From Modicisalibacter muralis (GTDB taxonomy: Bacteria > Pseudomonadota > Gammaproteobacteria > Pseudomonadales > Halomonadaceae), in assembly GCF_900102945.1 (NCBI RefSeq), contig NZ_FNGI01000009.1, positions 62,001-126,000 of the forward strand: a stretch of DNA of 64,000 nucleotides, in the 5' to 3' direction. A program made the translations under genes and the position numbers. Below, piece by piece: positions 1-7,397 of this stretch. How positions within the stretch are numbered: the first letter of the stretch is position 1; every line of letters begins with the position of its first letter. Under the pieces are notes generated by a model. The model saw nothing but the letters and a program-made list of their open reading frames with translations, did not search any database and had not been told where the DNA came from.

Positions 1-1038
1 TTCCTCGCCCAATTCATGGGCGATACTTCGCCCTTCGATAGTCTCGACGCTATCGCCCGCTGGGCGGCGACGCTCGGCTACAAGGGTATCCAAATTCCCA
101 GCGGCGACCCCCGCTGCCTGGATCTCGCCCTGGCCGCCGAGAGCCAGACCTACTGCGATGAACTCAAGGGCCGCTGCGGGGAGGCCGGTGTGGAGATCAG
201 CGAGCTCTCCACTCACCTGCAAGGGCAACTCATCGCGGTGCATCCGTCTTGCGACGAACTCTTCGATGGCTTCGCCCCAGCCGAGGTGCGCGGTAATCCA
301 GAGGCCCGCAGAGCATGGGCCGTCGAGCAGTTGCAGTTGGCCGCGAAAGCCAGTCAGCGCCTGGGTCTGACGGCTCATGCGACGTTCTCCGGGGCGCTGC
401 TGTGGCCGTTCGTCTACCCCTGGCCGCAGCGCCCCGCCGGGCTGGTCGAGGCAGGCTTCGCCGAACTCGCCCGGCGCTGGCGTCCGATCCTCGATGCCTT
501 CGAGGAGGCCGGCGTCGATCTGTGCTTCGAGATCCATCCCGGCGAGGATCTTCACGATGGCGCCACCTTCGAGCGCTTTCTGGAAGCGGTGGATCATCAT
601 CCGCGCGCCCGGATTCTCTACGACCCCAGCCACTTGCTGCTGCAACAACTCGACTATCTGGACTTCATCGACCGCTATCACGAGCGCATCCGCATGTTTC
701 ACGTCAAGGATGCCGAGTTTCTGCCCAATGGCCGCAGCGGAGTCTACGGCGGCTATCAGGACTGGCGGGAGCGCCCCGGGCGGTTTCGCTCGCTGGGTGA
801 CGGTCAGGTCGATTTCAAGGGCATTTTCAGCAAGCTGACGCAGTACGGCTATGACGGCTGGGCGGTGCTCGAGTGGGAGTGTTGCCTGAAGGACTCACGC
901 CAAGGGGCCGAGGAAGGCGCCCCCTTCATCGCGGATCACTTCATTTCGCCGGCGCAAAGTGCCTTCGACGATTTTGCCGGCGTCGCCCCCAGCCCGCAGC
1001 GTAATCGCAGGATTCTGGGGCTGGACGGGAATCACTGA
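1..1038 (+). CDS. Sugar phosphate isomerase/epimerase, TIM-barrel (5'-truncated by window edge)
   Basis: The reading frame is open from base 1 (FLAQF precedes the first Met at 16), so the true start lies outside the window. The visible 345 residues look like a xylose-isomerase-like TIM barrel of the IolE/Hpr-type isomerase/epimerase family. Acidic and His residues sit in the usual strand-end positions: FEIHPGED, LYDPSHL and FHVKDAEF, the likely divalent-metal and substrate ligands. Such enzymes interconvert keto/aldo sugars or inositol intermediates in the cytoplasm. It lies 42 nt upstream of an MFS permease on the same strand, suggesting a small sugar or polyol uptake-and-catabolism operon. 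The substrate cannot be told from sequence alone. Confidence 0.85.
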   Translation, partial: FLAQFMGDTSPFDSLDAIARWAATLGYKGIQIPSGDPRCLDLALAAESQTYCDELKGRCGEAGVEISELSTHLQGQLIAVHPSCDELFDGFAPAEVRGNPEARRAWAVEQLQLAAKASQRLGLTAHATFSGALLWPFVYPWPQRPAGLVEAGFAELARRWRPILDAFEEAGVDLCFEIHPGEDLHDGATFERFLEAVDHHPRARILYDPSHLLLQQLDYLDFIDRYHERIRMFHVKDAEFLPNGRSGVYGGYQDWRERPGRFRSLGDGQVDFKGIFSKLTQYGYDGWAVLEWECCLKDSRQGAEEGAPFIADHFISPAQSAFDDFAGVAPSPQRNRRILGLDGNH

Positions 1039-1080
1039 CGACGTTCGCTCAGAACACGACAACACCGAAAGAGGTTTGCC

Positions 1081-2322
1081 ATGCATACGATCCGCATGCG
1101 GCTCAGCATCATGATGTTCCTGCAGTTCTTCATCTGGGGAGGCTGGTTCGTCACGCTGGGCACCTTCCTTGCCCAGAACCTTGACGCCACGGGCAGCCAG
1201 ATCGGCATGGCGTTCTCGACACAATCCTGGGGCGCCATCATCGCGCCGTTCATCGTCGGACTGATTGCCGATCGCTATTTCAATGCCGAGCGCATTCTCG
1301 GCGTGTTGCATCTCGTCGGGGCGGCCTTGATGTACGGTCTCTATTTGGCGGGCGATTTCGCGACCTTCTACCCTCTCGTGCTGCTCTACATGATCCTGTA
1401 CATGCCGACATTGGCGCTGGTCAATTCCGTCTCGTTTCGGCAGATGGCCGATCCTTCGCGGGAGTTCGCCAGGATACGCGTGTGGGGCACCATCGGCTGG
1501 ATCGTCGCTGGGCTTGCCATCAGCTTCGCCTTCTCGTGGGATTCGCCGCAGGCCATCGGCGCCGGGCTGCTGCGCAACACCTTCCTGATGTGTGCGTTCG
1601 CCTCGCTGATTCTCGGCATCTATAGCTTCACGCTGCCCGGCACGCCGCCAAAGGCCGGCACAGGCGGCTCATCGACGCTGAAAAGCCTCGTGGGATTCGA
1701 TGCCCTGACGCTGCTCAAGGACAGGAACTACGCGATCTTCTTCATCGCCTCCATTCTGATCTGCATTCCCCTAGCCTTCTACTATCAGAACGCAAACCCC
1801 TTTCTGGTAGAAATCGGCGTGGCCAACCCAACCGGCAAGATGACCCTGGGCCAGGTCTCGGAGGTCCTGTTCATGCTGCTGTTGCCGGTATTCATCCACC
1901 GCTTCGGAATCAAGAAGACGCTGTTGGTGGGCATGTTCGCCTGGGCCCTGAGGTACGTCCTGTTCGCCTATGGCAATAGCGGGGATCTGGTATTCATGCT
2001 ACTCACGGGCATTGCCCTGCATGGCATCTGCTACGACTTCTTCTTCGTTTCGGGGCAAATCTATACCGATGCCAAGGCCGGCGAGCGATTCAAAAGCTCC
2101 GCGCAGGGCATGATCACCCTGGCCACCTACGGTGTGGGTATGCTCATCGGTTTCTGGGTGGCGGGCCACATCACCGAGTACTTCGCGCGCGCCGACGGCC
2201 ATGCCTGGCAAAGCATCTGGTTGTTCCCGGCCCTGTTCGCACTGGGAGTATTCGTGCTGTTCCTGCTGACGTTCAAGGGCAAACGACCGGCCAAGGAGTC
2301 GGTTGGTACGTCGCCGACTTGA
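1081..2322 (+). CDS. MFS permease, nucleoside:H+ symporter (NupG/XapB-like) family
   Basis: This 413-residue inner-membrane protein has about 12 hydrophobic segments. Its N-terminus (RLSIMMFLQFFIWGGWFVTL) is characteristic of the nucleoside:H+ symporter branch of the major facilitator superfamily. The length fits the family (about 410-420). The start at 1081 follows an AAAGAGG ribosome site. It directly follows the isomerase gene, so the true cargo may be a sugar or polyol rather than a nucleoside; this branch includes many such permeases in isomerase/dehydrogenase operons. Family assignment is firm, substrate is inference. Confidence 0.85.
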   Translation: MHTIRMRLSIMMFLQFFIWGGWFVTLGTFLAQNLDATGSQIGMAFSTQSWGAIIAPFIVGLIADRYFNAERILGVLHLVGAALMYGLYLAGDFATFYPLVLLYMILYMPTLALVNSVSFRQMADPSREFARIRVWGTIGWIVAGLAISFAFSWDSPQAIGAGLLRNTFLMCAFASLILGIYSFTLPGTPPKAGTGGSSTLKSLVGFDALTLLKDRNYAIFFIASILICIPLAFYYQNANPFLVEIGVANPTGKMTLGQVSEVLFMLLLPVFIHRFGIKKTLLVGMFAWALRYVLFAYGNSGDLVFMLLTGIALHGICYDFFFVSGQIYTDAKAGERFKSSAQGMITLATYGVGMLIGFWVAGHITEYFARADGHAWQSIWLFPALFALGVFVLFLLTFKGKRPAKESVGTSPT

Positions 2323-2326
2323 GCGG

Positions 2327-2830
2327 TTATCGGCTACAGGTCCCGCGTGCGCCGGGCAGGGTAATGCAATCGCCGACGTCGATGTCGTGCTCGGCGAAGT
2401 AATCGGCGTTGACCTCCAGCGCGACACGATAAGGCACGCCGGCCGGGTAGCTCGGGCACTCGGCCGCGTCTTCGCTGGTGCAAGGCGGCATCGTGCGAAT
2501 GGCGCGGATTTCGCCATCGCCGCCGAGAAAGGCGATATCCAGCGGGATGCGTGTTTGGTACATCCAGAAGCTGGCCTGCGGGGATTGCTCACGCTGGTAG
2601 ACGAACAGCATGCCGGCATCGGCGGGAAGGCTATCTCGCTCCATCAGACCATATGCCCGCTCGCCGGCGTCGTCGGCGATTTCGACCTGGAGCCAGTGCG
2701 TCGTTTCGGCACCGATAACCGCCACCGTAGTGCGCTCGAGCGCCCATGCCATCCCTATCAACCCGCCGACGCCGATCACTCCAGCCAGCAATGGCCTGCG
2801 CCATGCCCGTCGTGTGTTGCCTCTATGCAT
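2327..2830 (-). CDS. DUF192 family protein, membrane-anchored
   Basis: This 167-residue protein has an N-terminal hydrophobic segment (about residues 11-30, a signal anchor or uncleaved signal) followed by a DUF192 domain. Diagnostic stretches are ERAYGLMERDSLPADAGMLF, FWMYQTRIPLDIAFL and ALEVNADYF. DUF192 proteins are small, usually exported, and of unknown biochemical function. The ATG at 2830 is preferred over an in-frame GTG at 2845 because an AGGCGGG-like ribosome site precedes it. The gene is convergent with the MFS permease (4 nt between stop codons) and lies downstream of the NCS2 permease. Confidence 0.8.
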   Translation of the reverse strand: MHRGNTRRAWRRPLLAGVIGVGGLIGMAWALERTTVAVIGAETTHWLQVEIADDAGERAYGLMERDSLPADAGMLFVYQREQSPQASFWMYQTRIPLDIAFLGGDGEIRAIRTMPPCTSEDAAECPSYPAGVPYRVALEVNADYFAEHDIDVGDCITLPGARGTCSR

Positions 2831-2869
2831 CGGTACCCGCCTCACCCTTGTCGTGAAGTCACTAGCCTA

Positions 2870-4261
2870 TCAGGTAAGGCGCTGCTCGGCCGTGGCGCGT
2901 GGCGCGTCGTCACGCATTCTTTCGGCCATCTGCTCGCGCTCCTGCGCTTCGTCGGCCAGGGTCTTGCGCGGCAGCAGCAGGTTGAGAGTGAAGGCCGTGA
3001 TAGCGGCGACGACGATCGGCGAGCCGCCCACGACCAGACGCACCAGGTCGGGAAATAGCGCGATGGATTCGGGGGCGGCGTAGATGCCCAGACTCAGCGC
3101 CAGGGACAGGCTGGCAATGGTCATATTGCGCGCCGACATCTCGTCCCGGGTGAGCAGTTGGATGCCGGTCATGGTGATCATGCCGAATACGATGATCGTG
3201 GCGCCACCCAGCACCGGATAGGGAATGGTGGTCATTACCGCGCCGAACTTGGGAATCAGGCCGGCAATCAACATGAAGATGGCCGCCAGCGCCAGCACGA
3301 AGCGGCTAATCACCTTGGTCATGGCGACGATGCCGACGTTCTGGCTAAAGGAAGACGTCGGCAAGGCCCCGAAAAACGAGCCGACGGTAGTGCCAAGGCC
3401 GTTAGCCAACAGCCCGCCGCTCAACTCACGGGTACCCAGTTCGCGGTTCATTCCCCCCACCGTGGTGGCGGAGAGATCGCCGATCGTCTGTACCGAGTTG
3501 ATCACGCAAATGATCACCATGGAAATGATCGCTGCGGTGTGAAACTCCAGCTCGAAGGGCATGACGCGCGGCAGGCTGAACCACTGGGCCTCGCGCACCG
3601 GACTGAAGTCCACCATGCCCAGGTAAAGCGACAGCAGATAACCCGCCACGATACCGCAGATGATTGCGGCCAGCTTGAGAAAGCCACGCGCAAACTGCGA
3701 CACGATCAGTACCACCCCCAGGGTGACGATGGCTACGAACCAGTAGCGTGGATCGCCATAATCGGCACGCCCCACGCCGCCGGCCATGTAGTTGATGGCG
3801 ATGTCGTACAGCGAGAGGCCGATCACCAGCACGACCGTGCCGGCTACCACCGGCGGAAAGAGGTGGCGTATGCGCTTGATGAAGAGCCCGACCAACAGCA
3901 TGGCGACGCCACCGATGACCTGGGCGCCAAGGATGCCACCGATACCGTACTGTGCGCCCACGGCGGTGAGCGTCGGCACGTACGCGAAGCCCACGCCGAA
4001 GATCGTCGGCAGTCTGGCGCCCACCTTGCCCACACCGTAAAGCTGCAGCAGGGTAGAGAGACCGGAGGCGATCAGCGCTATCTGGATCAGCAGCATCTGC
4101 TCCGCCGGGGAGGCGCCTACCGCGCCAACCACGATGATCGGCACGGTCACAGTGCCCATGATCATAGCCAGAATGTGCTGTAGCGAGAGCGGCAGCGCCT
4201 TGCCTAACGGCGGCTTGCCGTGGAAATCGAAGACGGATTGACTGTTGTTGGTTATGGTCAT
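2870..4261 (-). CDS. NCS2 nucleobase:cation symporter (uracil/xanthine/urate permease)
   Basis: A 463-residue polytopic membrane protein of the nucleobase:cation symporter-2 family. It shows LPLSLQHILAMIMGTVTVPI near the N-terminus, ATTVGGMNRELGTRELSGG in the middle, and the family signature QNVGIVAMTKVISRFV in a later helix. About 14 hydrophobic segments are visible. It imports uracil, xanthine or urate with a cation; the exact base cannot be assigned. A TTG nine bases upstream could also start translation, but the ATG at 4261 gives the usual short N-terminal tail. Upstream lie two TGTATACA palindromes that may be operators. Confidence 0.9.
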   Translation of the reverse strand: MTITNNSQSVFDFHGKPPLGKALPLSLQHILAMIMGTVTVPIIVVGAVGASPAEQMLLIQIALIASGLSTLLQLYGVGKVGARLPTIFGVGFAYVPTLTAVGAQYGIGGILGAQVIGGVAMLLVGLFIKRIRHLFPPVVAGTVVLVIGLSLYDIAINYMAGGVGRADYGDPRYWFVAIVTLGVVLIVSQFARGFLKLAAIICGIVAGYLLSLYLGMVDFSPVREAQWFSLPRVMPFELEFHTAAIISMVIICVINSVQTIGDLSATTVGGMNRELGTRELSGGLLANGLGTTVGSFFGALPTSSFSQNVGIVAMTKVISRFVLALAAIFMLIAGLIPKFGAVMTTIPYPVLGGATIIVFGMITMTGIQLLTRDEMSARNMTIASLSLALSLGIYAAPESIALFPDLVRLVVGGSPIVVAAITAFTLNLLLPRKTLADEAQEREQMAERMRDDAPRATAEQRLT

Positions 4262-4285
4262 GGGATTCAACGTTGTCTGTTTTTA

Positions 4286-4354
4286 TGTATACAAAATAGA
4301 CTGAAACAACACGACATTGATTGCAACTGATAATAGTGATTAATTGTATACAAT
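4286..4354 (-). promoter_or_regulatory. Candidate operator pair (TGTATACA palindromes) upstream of NCS2 permease
   Basis: Two palindromes are visible: TGTATACA at 4286-4293 and the longer ATTGTATACAAT at 4343-4354, centres 59 bp apart, in an AT-rich stretch just upstream of the permease start at 4261. The shape suits a dimeric repressor, perhaps GntR family; the identity of the regulator is inference. The rest of the 4262-4644 gap up to the terminator at 4572 shows no convincing gene. Confidence 0.45.
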
Positions 4355-4571
4355 ACTTGTTAGATCAAACATCCACCGCCGACGGTTTCGATTGCCATCA
4401 ACACAATAAATTGACCACCCGGTCAACTCTCTAGTTGGATCCGATTGTCGACTAGCGAAGCGGCTTGGCAAAGGCTGAAATCGGCTCGACGAAGGTGACC
4501 AGGACTCGAAGCCTACTGGAGGCAGGCACTGGCCATGGGAACACGCTGGCGTTTGTCATCGGTTCAAATAA

Positions 4572-4607
4572 AAAGCGGCCCACCGGTCATGGCCGGTGGG
4601 CCGCTTT
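4572..4607 (-). terminator. Rho-independent terminator of the phasin gene
   Basis: A perfect 15-bp stem (AAAGCGGCCCACCGG at 4572-4586 with 4593-4607) closes a 6-nt loop. On the minus strand the stem runs into a T-rich tract (CTTTTTATTT). It lies just downstream of the phasin stop codon. Confidence 0.9.
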
Positions 4608-4644
4608 GCTGACGCGCGCCGTTCAACGCGCGGCATGAAGCATC

Positions 4645-5022
4645 TTACTTGGCGGATTTGGCCTGGCTGGTCGCCTGCTTGGAAGCCGCCTTGACGTTGC
4701 TTTCGACCAGTTGCTGGCTCTTCTGCGCGAATTCCTGATTCATAGCGACGACTTTCTCGGCGTCGCCCTTGAAACGCTCGCCCAAGTCCTTGGCGACCTG
4801 CTGCTGGTCTTCGACGTAGCTGCGCAGGCTTTCGGCGTCTTTCACGTCGAGCATGGCGCGAGTCTGGCTCAGCGTTGCATCGGCGTAGGCCTTGGCAAAC
4901 TCGAACTGGGTGGTGAACAGTTTTTCGGTGTAGTCCACGCTCAGCGCAGCATAGGCGCGAGCCGGACCGAAGAACAGGTTTTCGAACTGCTGGGTAGCCT
5001 GGTCAAAATTTGCGTTGCGCAT
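4645..5022 (-). CDS. phaP: Phasin family protein (PHA granule-associated)
   Basis: This 125-residue protein is Ala/Gln/Lys-rich, predicted helical and lacks a signal peptide. The N-terminal part (FENLFFGPARAYAALSVDYT) and the amphipathic coiled-coil-like remainder ending in an Ala/Lys-rich tail match the phasin_2/PhaP family. Phasins coat polyhydroxyalkanoate granules in the cytoplasm. A clear GGAGGTAAT ribosome site precedes the ATG, and a strong terminator follows, so it is probably a monocistronic, highly expressed gene. No PHA synthase is in the window. Confidence 0.85.
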   Translation of the reverse strand: MRNANFDQATQQFENLFFGPARAYAALSVDYTEKLFTTQFEFAKAYADATLSQTRAMLDVKDAESLRSYVEDQQQVAKDLGERFKGDAEKVVAMNQEFAQKSQQLVESNVKAASKQATSQAKSAK

Positions 5023-5094
5023 GGATTACCTCCGTGGTGTTGCGGTGATGGAGGGCCTTTCGCCCTCTGCTGCACTGCACAATAGCAGAGCCTT

Positions 5095-5109
5095 TGTTGC
5101 GCTGCAACA
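5095..5109. promoter_or_regulatory. Candidate operator palindrome upstream of phasin
   Basis: TGTTGC-GCT-GCAACA is a perfect 6-bp inverted repeat 73 nt upstream of the phasin start, in a region rich in TGC/GCA steps. Phasin genes are commonly controlled by the PHA-sensing repressor PhaR, which binds TGC/GCA-type palindromes; assigning this site to PhaR is inference. A second hairpin (GAGGGC/GCCCTC, 5051-5067) lies closer to the start. Confidence 0.4.
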
Positions 5110-5240
5110 TGCAGTTCGCATTTTCTTTGTGACGACGGAGTCCAGCGTGACTGGCTACGCTGAGAGCAGGGGTTCGAGAGCCTTGGCTTTATTCTCGAGC
5201 CGTGCCGGTACTCGAACAAGCGACCCAAGGAAGCCGTGTC

Positions 5241-6194
5241 ATGATCACTCTCGAGGCCATTTTGCAGGCACGCGATACCATCGGCGCTACTCTTGAGGCG
5301 ACGCCGATGCTCAGCGATCTCGGGCTGTGCGAGCGCCTGGAACGGCGCGTACTGCTCAAGGGCGAGCTTTTCCAGCGCACCGGATCGTTCAAGGCGCGCG
5401 GTGGATTGAATTGGATACGCACCGCCAGCGCCGATGAATTGAACAAGGGCCTGGGCGCGGTATCGGCGGGCAATCATGCATTGGGTCTTGCGTGGGCGGC
5501 ACGCACCGCCGGTGCCGAGTTGACGGTCGTCATGCCCGACAATGCCAGCCCGTTCAAGGTCGCGGGGACCCGCGCGCTCGGCGCCGAGGTGGTTCTACAT
5601 GGCGATATCAACGCCGCCTGGGAGCACATGCATCGGCTGGTGGACGAACGCGGCCTGACGCTGGTGCATCCTTACGACGACCCCCGCATCATCGCCGGCC
5701 AGGGCACGGTGGGCCTGGAAATCATCGAGCAGGCCCCGGATGCCGCGGTGATCCTCTGCCCGGTCGGTGGCGGCGGCCTGCTTTCCGGCATTGCCATTGC
5801 CGCCCGCGAGTTGCGCCCGGATATTCGCTTGATCGGCGTCGAGCCGCAAGGTGCGGCGAGCATGCGTCACGCCTGGACACAGGGTGGGCCATGCCGCTTG
5901 GCAGCGGTGAATACCTGCGCCAATAGCCTTGGCGCAGCCATTGTCGGCGAATACACCTACCCCCTTTGCCGGCACTACGTCGACGAGCTGGTCACGGTCA
6001 GCGAGGCAGGCATCGCCGATGCGCTGCGCTATCTGCTCAGCGAGAGCAAACTGTTCGTCGAGCCGGGGGCCGCCGTTGGCGTCGCCGCGCTGCTCGAGGG
6101 CAAGGTGCCCGATTTGCCCGACCAAGGCGATATCGTGGTGGTGATCACTGGCGGCAATATGGGTTGGGAGGAGCTCGCCACGTTCTTGCCATGA
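5241..6194 (+). CDS. Threonine/serine dehydratase-like PLP enzyme (fold type II)
   Basis: This 317-residue PLP-dependent beta-family enzyme carries the Schiff-base lysine in GSFKARG (Lys51), the substrate loop SAGNHALG (75-82) and the phosphate-binding tetraglycine loop PVGGGGLLSG (about 174-183). There is no C-terminal ACT domain, so it resembles the catabolic threonine dehydratase/serine racemase/hydroxyaspartate dehydratase group rather than biosynthetic IlvA. The ATG at 5241 with AAGGAAG upstream is preferred to a GTG at 5202. It stands alone, divergent from the phasin gene, so its physiological substrate is uncertain. Confidence 0.85.
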   Translation: MITLEAILQARDTIGATLEATPMLSDLGLCERLERRVLLKGELFQRTGSFKARGGLNWIRTASADELNKGLGAVSAGNHALGLAWAARTAGAELTVVMPDNASPFKVAGTRALGAEVVLHGDINAAWEHMHRLVDERGLTLVHPYDDPRIIAGQGTVGLEIIEQAPDAAVILCPVGGGGLLSGIAIAARELRPDIRLIGVEPQGAASMRHAWTQGGPCRLAAVNTCANSLGAAIVGEYTYPLCRHYVDELVTVSEAGIADALRYLLSESKLFVEPGAAVGVAALLEGKVPDLPDQGDIVVVITGGNMGWEELATFLP

Positions 6195-6293
6195 GCCAGT
6201 GGTCGGCAGCAATAAATTAGCGTGCTAATATCATTGCCCCGACCATGCCAGGCACAGCCGTTTCGACAATCTGACCAGAAAGGTTCGAAGAAG

Positions 6294-6503
6294 ATGGGAC
6301 TCAAGGAAATCGCCATTGGTGGCATCTATTTCAGTCCACTGCTGTTCTATGCGCTATTCGGCTTGCTACTGGCCATGCTGCTACGCACCTTCTTGCATCG
6401 TCTGGTTGGCCATCGCGACTTATTGTTTGGGGCGTGGTTCGATGTTTCGCTGTTCGTAACCGCCGTCGCCGGCATCGCCTTCCTGTTCTCCGCCGCCGAT
6501 TGA
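6294..6503 (+). CDS. DUF1656 small inner-membrane protein (AaeX-like)
   Basis: A 69-residue protein with two hydrophobic segments (about 8-28 and 45-65), matching DUF1656/AaeX. The start ATG at 6294 follows AAAGG. Genes of this family almost always precede a HlyD-type adaptor and a FUSC-type permease, exactly as here (11 nt to the next gene). It is presumed to be an accessory subunit of the efflux system; its biochemical role is not known. Confidence 0.85.
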   Translation: MGLKEIAIGGIYFSPLLFYALFGLLLAMLLRTFLHRLVGHRDLLFGAWFDVSLFVTAVAGIAFLFSAAD

Positions 6504-6514
6504 GTACCACTGCA

Positions 6515-7387
6515 ATGCGCACGTCGTTACGCCTTCTGATTACCCTGCTGGTCGTTGCCATCGCCATCGCCGCGGGAATGTGGCTATGGCATTACTACCT
6601 TTACACACCCTGGACCCGCGATGGCCGGGTGCGCGCCGAGATCGTCACCATCGCGCCGGATGTCGCCGGCCGGGTCGAAACCCTGGCGGTAGCGAATACC
6701 GAGCACGTCGAACAAGACCAGGTGCTGTTTCGCCTCGATGCGGCCCGCTACCGCACCGCCGTGGCCAAGGCCAGGGCCGTGGTCGCCAAGCACCAGGCCA
6801 TGCTCGAACTCAAGCGCCATGAGGAAAGCCGTCGCAGCCGCCTGAGCAATCAGGCCATCAGTAGCGAGAATCGCGAAATCGCGCGCATCGAAACCCGCGT
6901 CGCCGAGGCCAATCTGGCCCAGGCCCAGGCCGAACTGCACAGCGCGCAACTGGACCTCGAACGCAGCGTGGTGACCGCGCCAGCGGCGGGGACGGTGCTC
7001 AACCTGCAACTCGCCGAGGGCAACTATGTCGACAGAGGCGAAGCCGTGATGGCACTAGTCAAGGCGGGTTCGTTCTACGTCACCGGCTACTTCGAGGAAA
7101 CCAAGATGCCGCATATTCAGGTCGGCGATCGCGCGGTGATCTGGCTGATGAGCGGCGATACTCGCCTGGCCGGCCACGTGACTGGCATCGCCCGGGCTAT
7201 CGCCAACACCAATACCCGCCTCAATGAGCAATTGCTGCCTCAAGTCGAGCCGACCTTCAGTTGGGTACGCCTGGCCCAACGCATTCCCGTACGGATTGCG
7301 CTCGACGAGATACCCGAAGGCACCCTGCTCAGCGCGGGCATGAGCGCCACAGTGCGCATTCTCGACGACGCCCAGGCGGCGGACTGA
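6515..7387 (+). CDS. HlyD/EmrA-family efflux adaptor subunit (AaeA-like)
   Basis: This 290-residue membrane-fusion protein has one N-terminal membrane anchor (about residues 4-24). A biotinyl-lipoyl-like half follows (VRAEIVTIAPDVAGRVETL), then an alpha-hairpin coiled coil (about 80-150) and the second lipoyl half (VTAPAAGTVLNLQLAEG). It should bridge the inner-membrane permease to an outer-membrane channel in aromatic carboxylic acid or drug export. The true start is the ATG at 6515; a longer frame beginning at 6434 overlaps the upstream gene. The order matches aaeXAB of enterobacteria. Confidence 0.88.
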   Translation: MRTSLRLLITLLVVAIAIAAGMWLWHYYLYTPWTRDGRVRAEIVTIAPDVAGRVETLAVANTEHVEQDQVLFRLDAARYRTAVAKARAVVAKHQAMLELKRHEESRRSRLSNQAISSENREIARIETRVAEANLAQAQAELHSAQLDLERSVVTAPAAGTVLNLQLAEGNYVDRGEAVMALVKAGSFYVTGYFEETKMPHIQVGDRAVIWLMSGDTRLAGHVTGIARAIANTNTRLNEQLLPQVEPTFSWVRLAQRIPVRIALDEIPEGTLLSAGMSATVRILDDAQAAD

Positions 7388-7397
7388 CACCACGCTC

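Noticed and set aside
3158-4183. 341-codon open frame antisense to the NCS2 permease
   Set aside because: His/Asp/Gly-rich composition is typical of the reverse complement of a membrane protein gene; the permease on the other strand is unambiguous.
4533-4612. 25-codon frame beginning ATGGGAACACGC before the phasin terminator
   Set aside because: It reads straight through the terminator hairpin and has only a weak, distant ribosome site.
5051-5067. GAGGGC/GCCCTC hairpin near the phasin start as a riboswitch
   Set aside because: A single 6-bp stem is far too small for a riboswitch and no known aptamer motif is visible.
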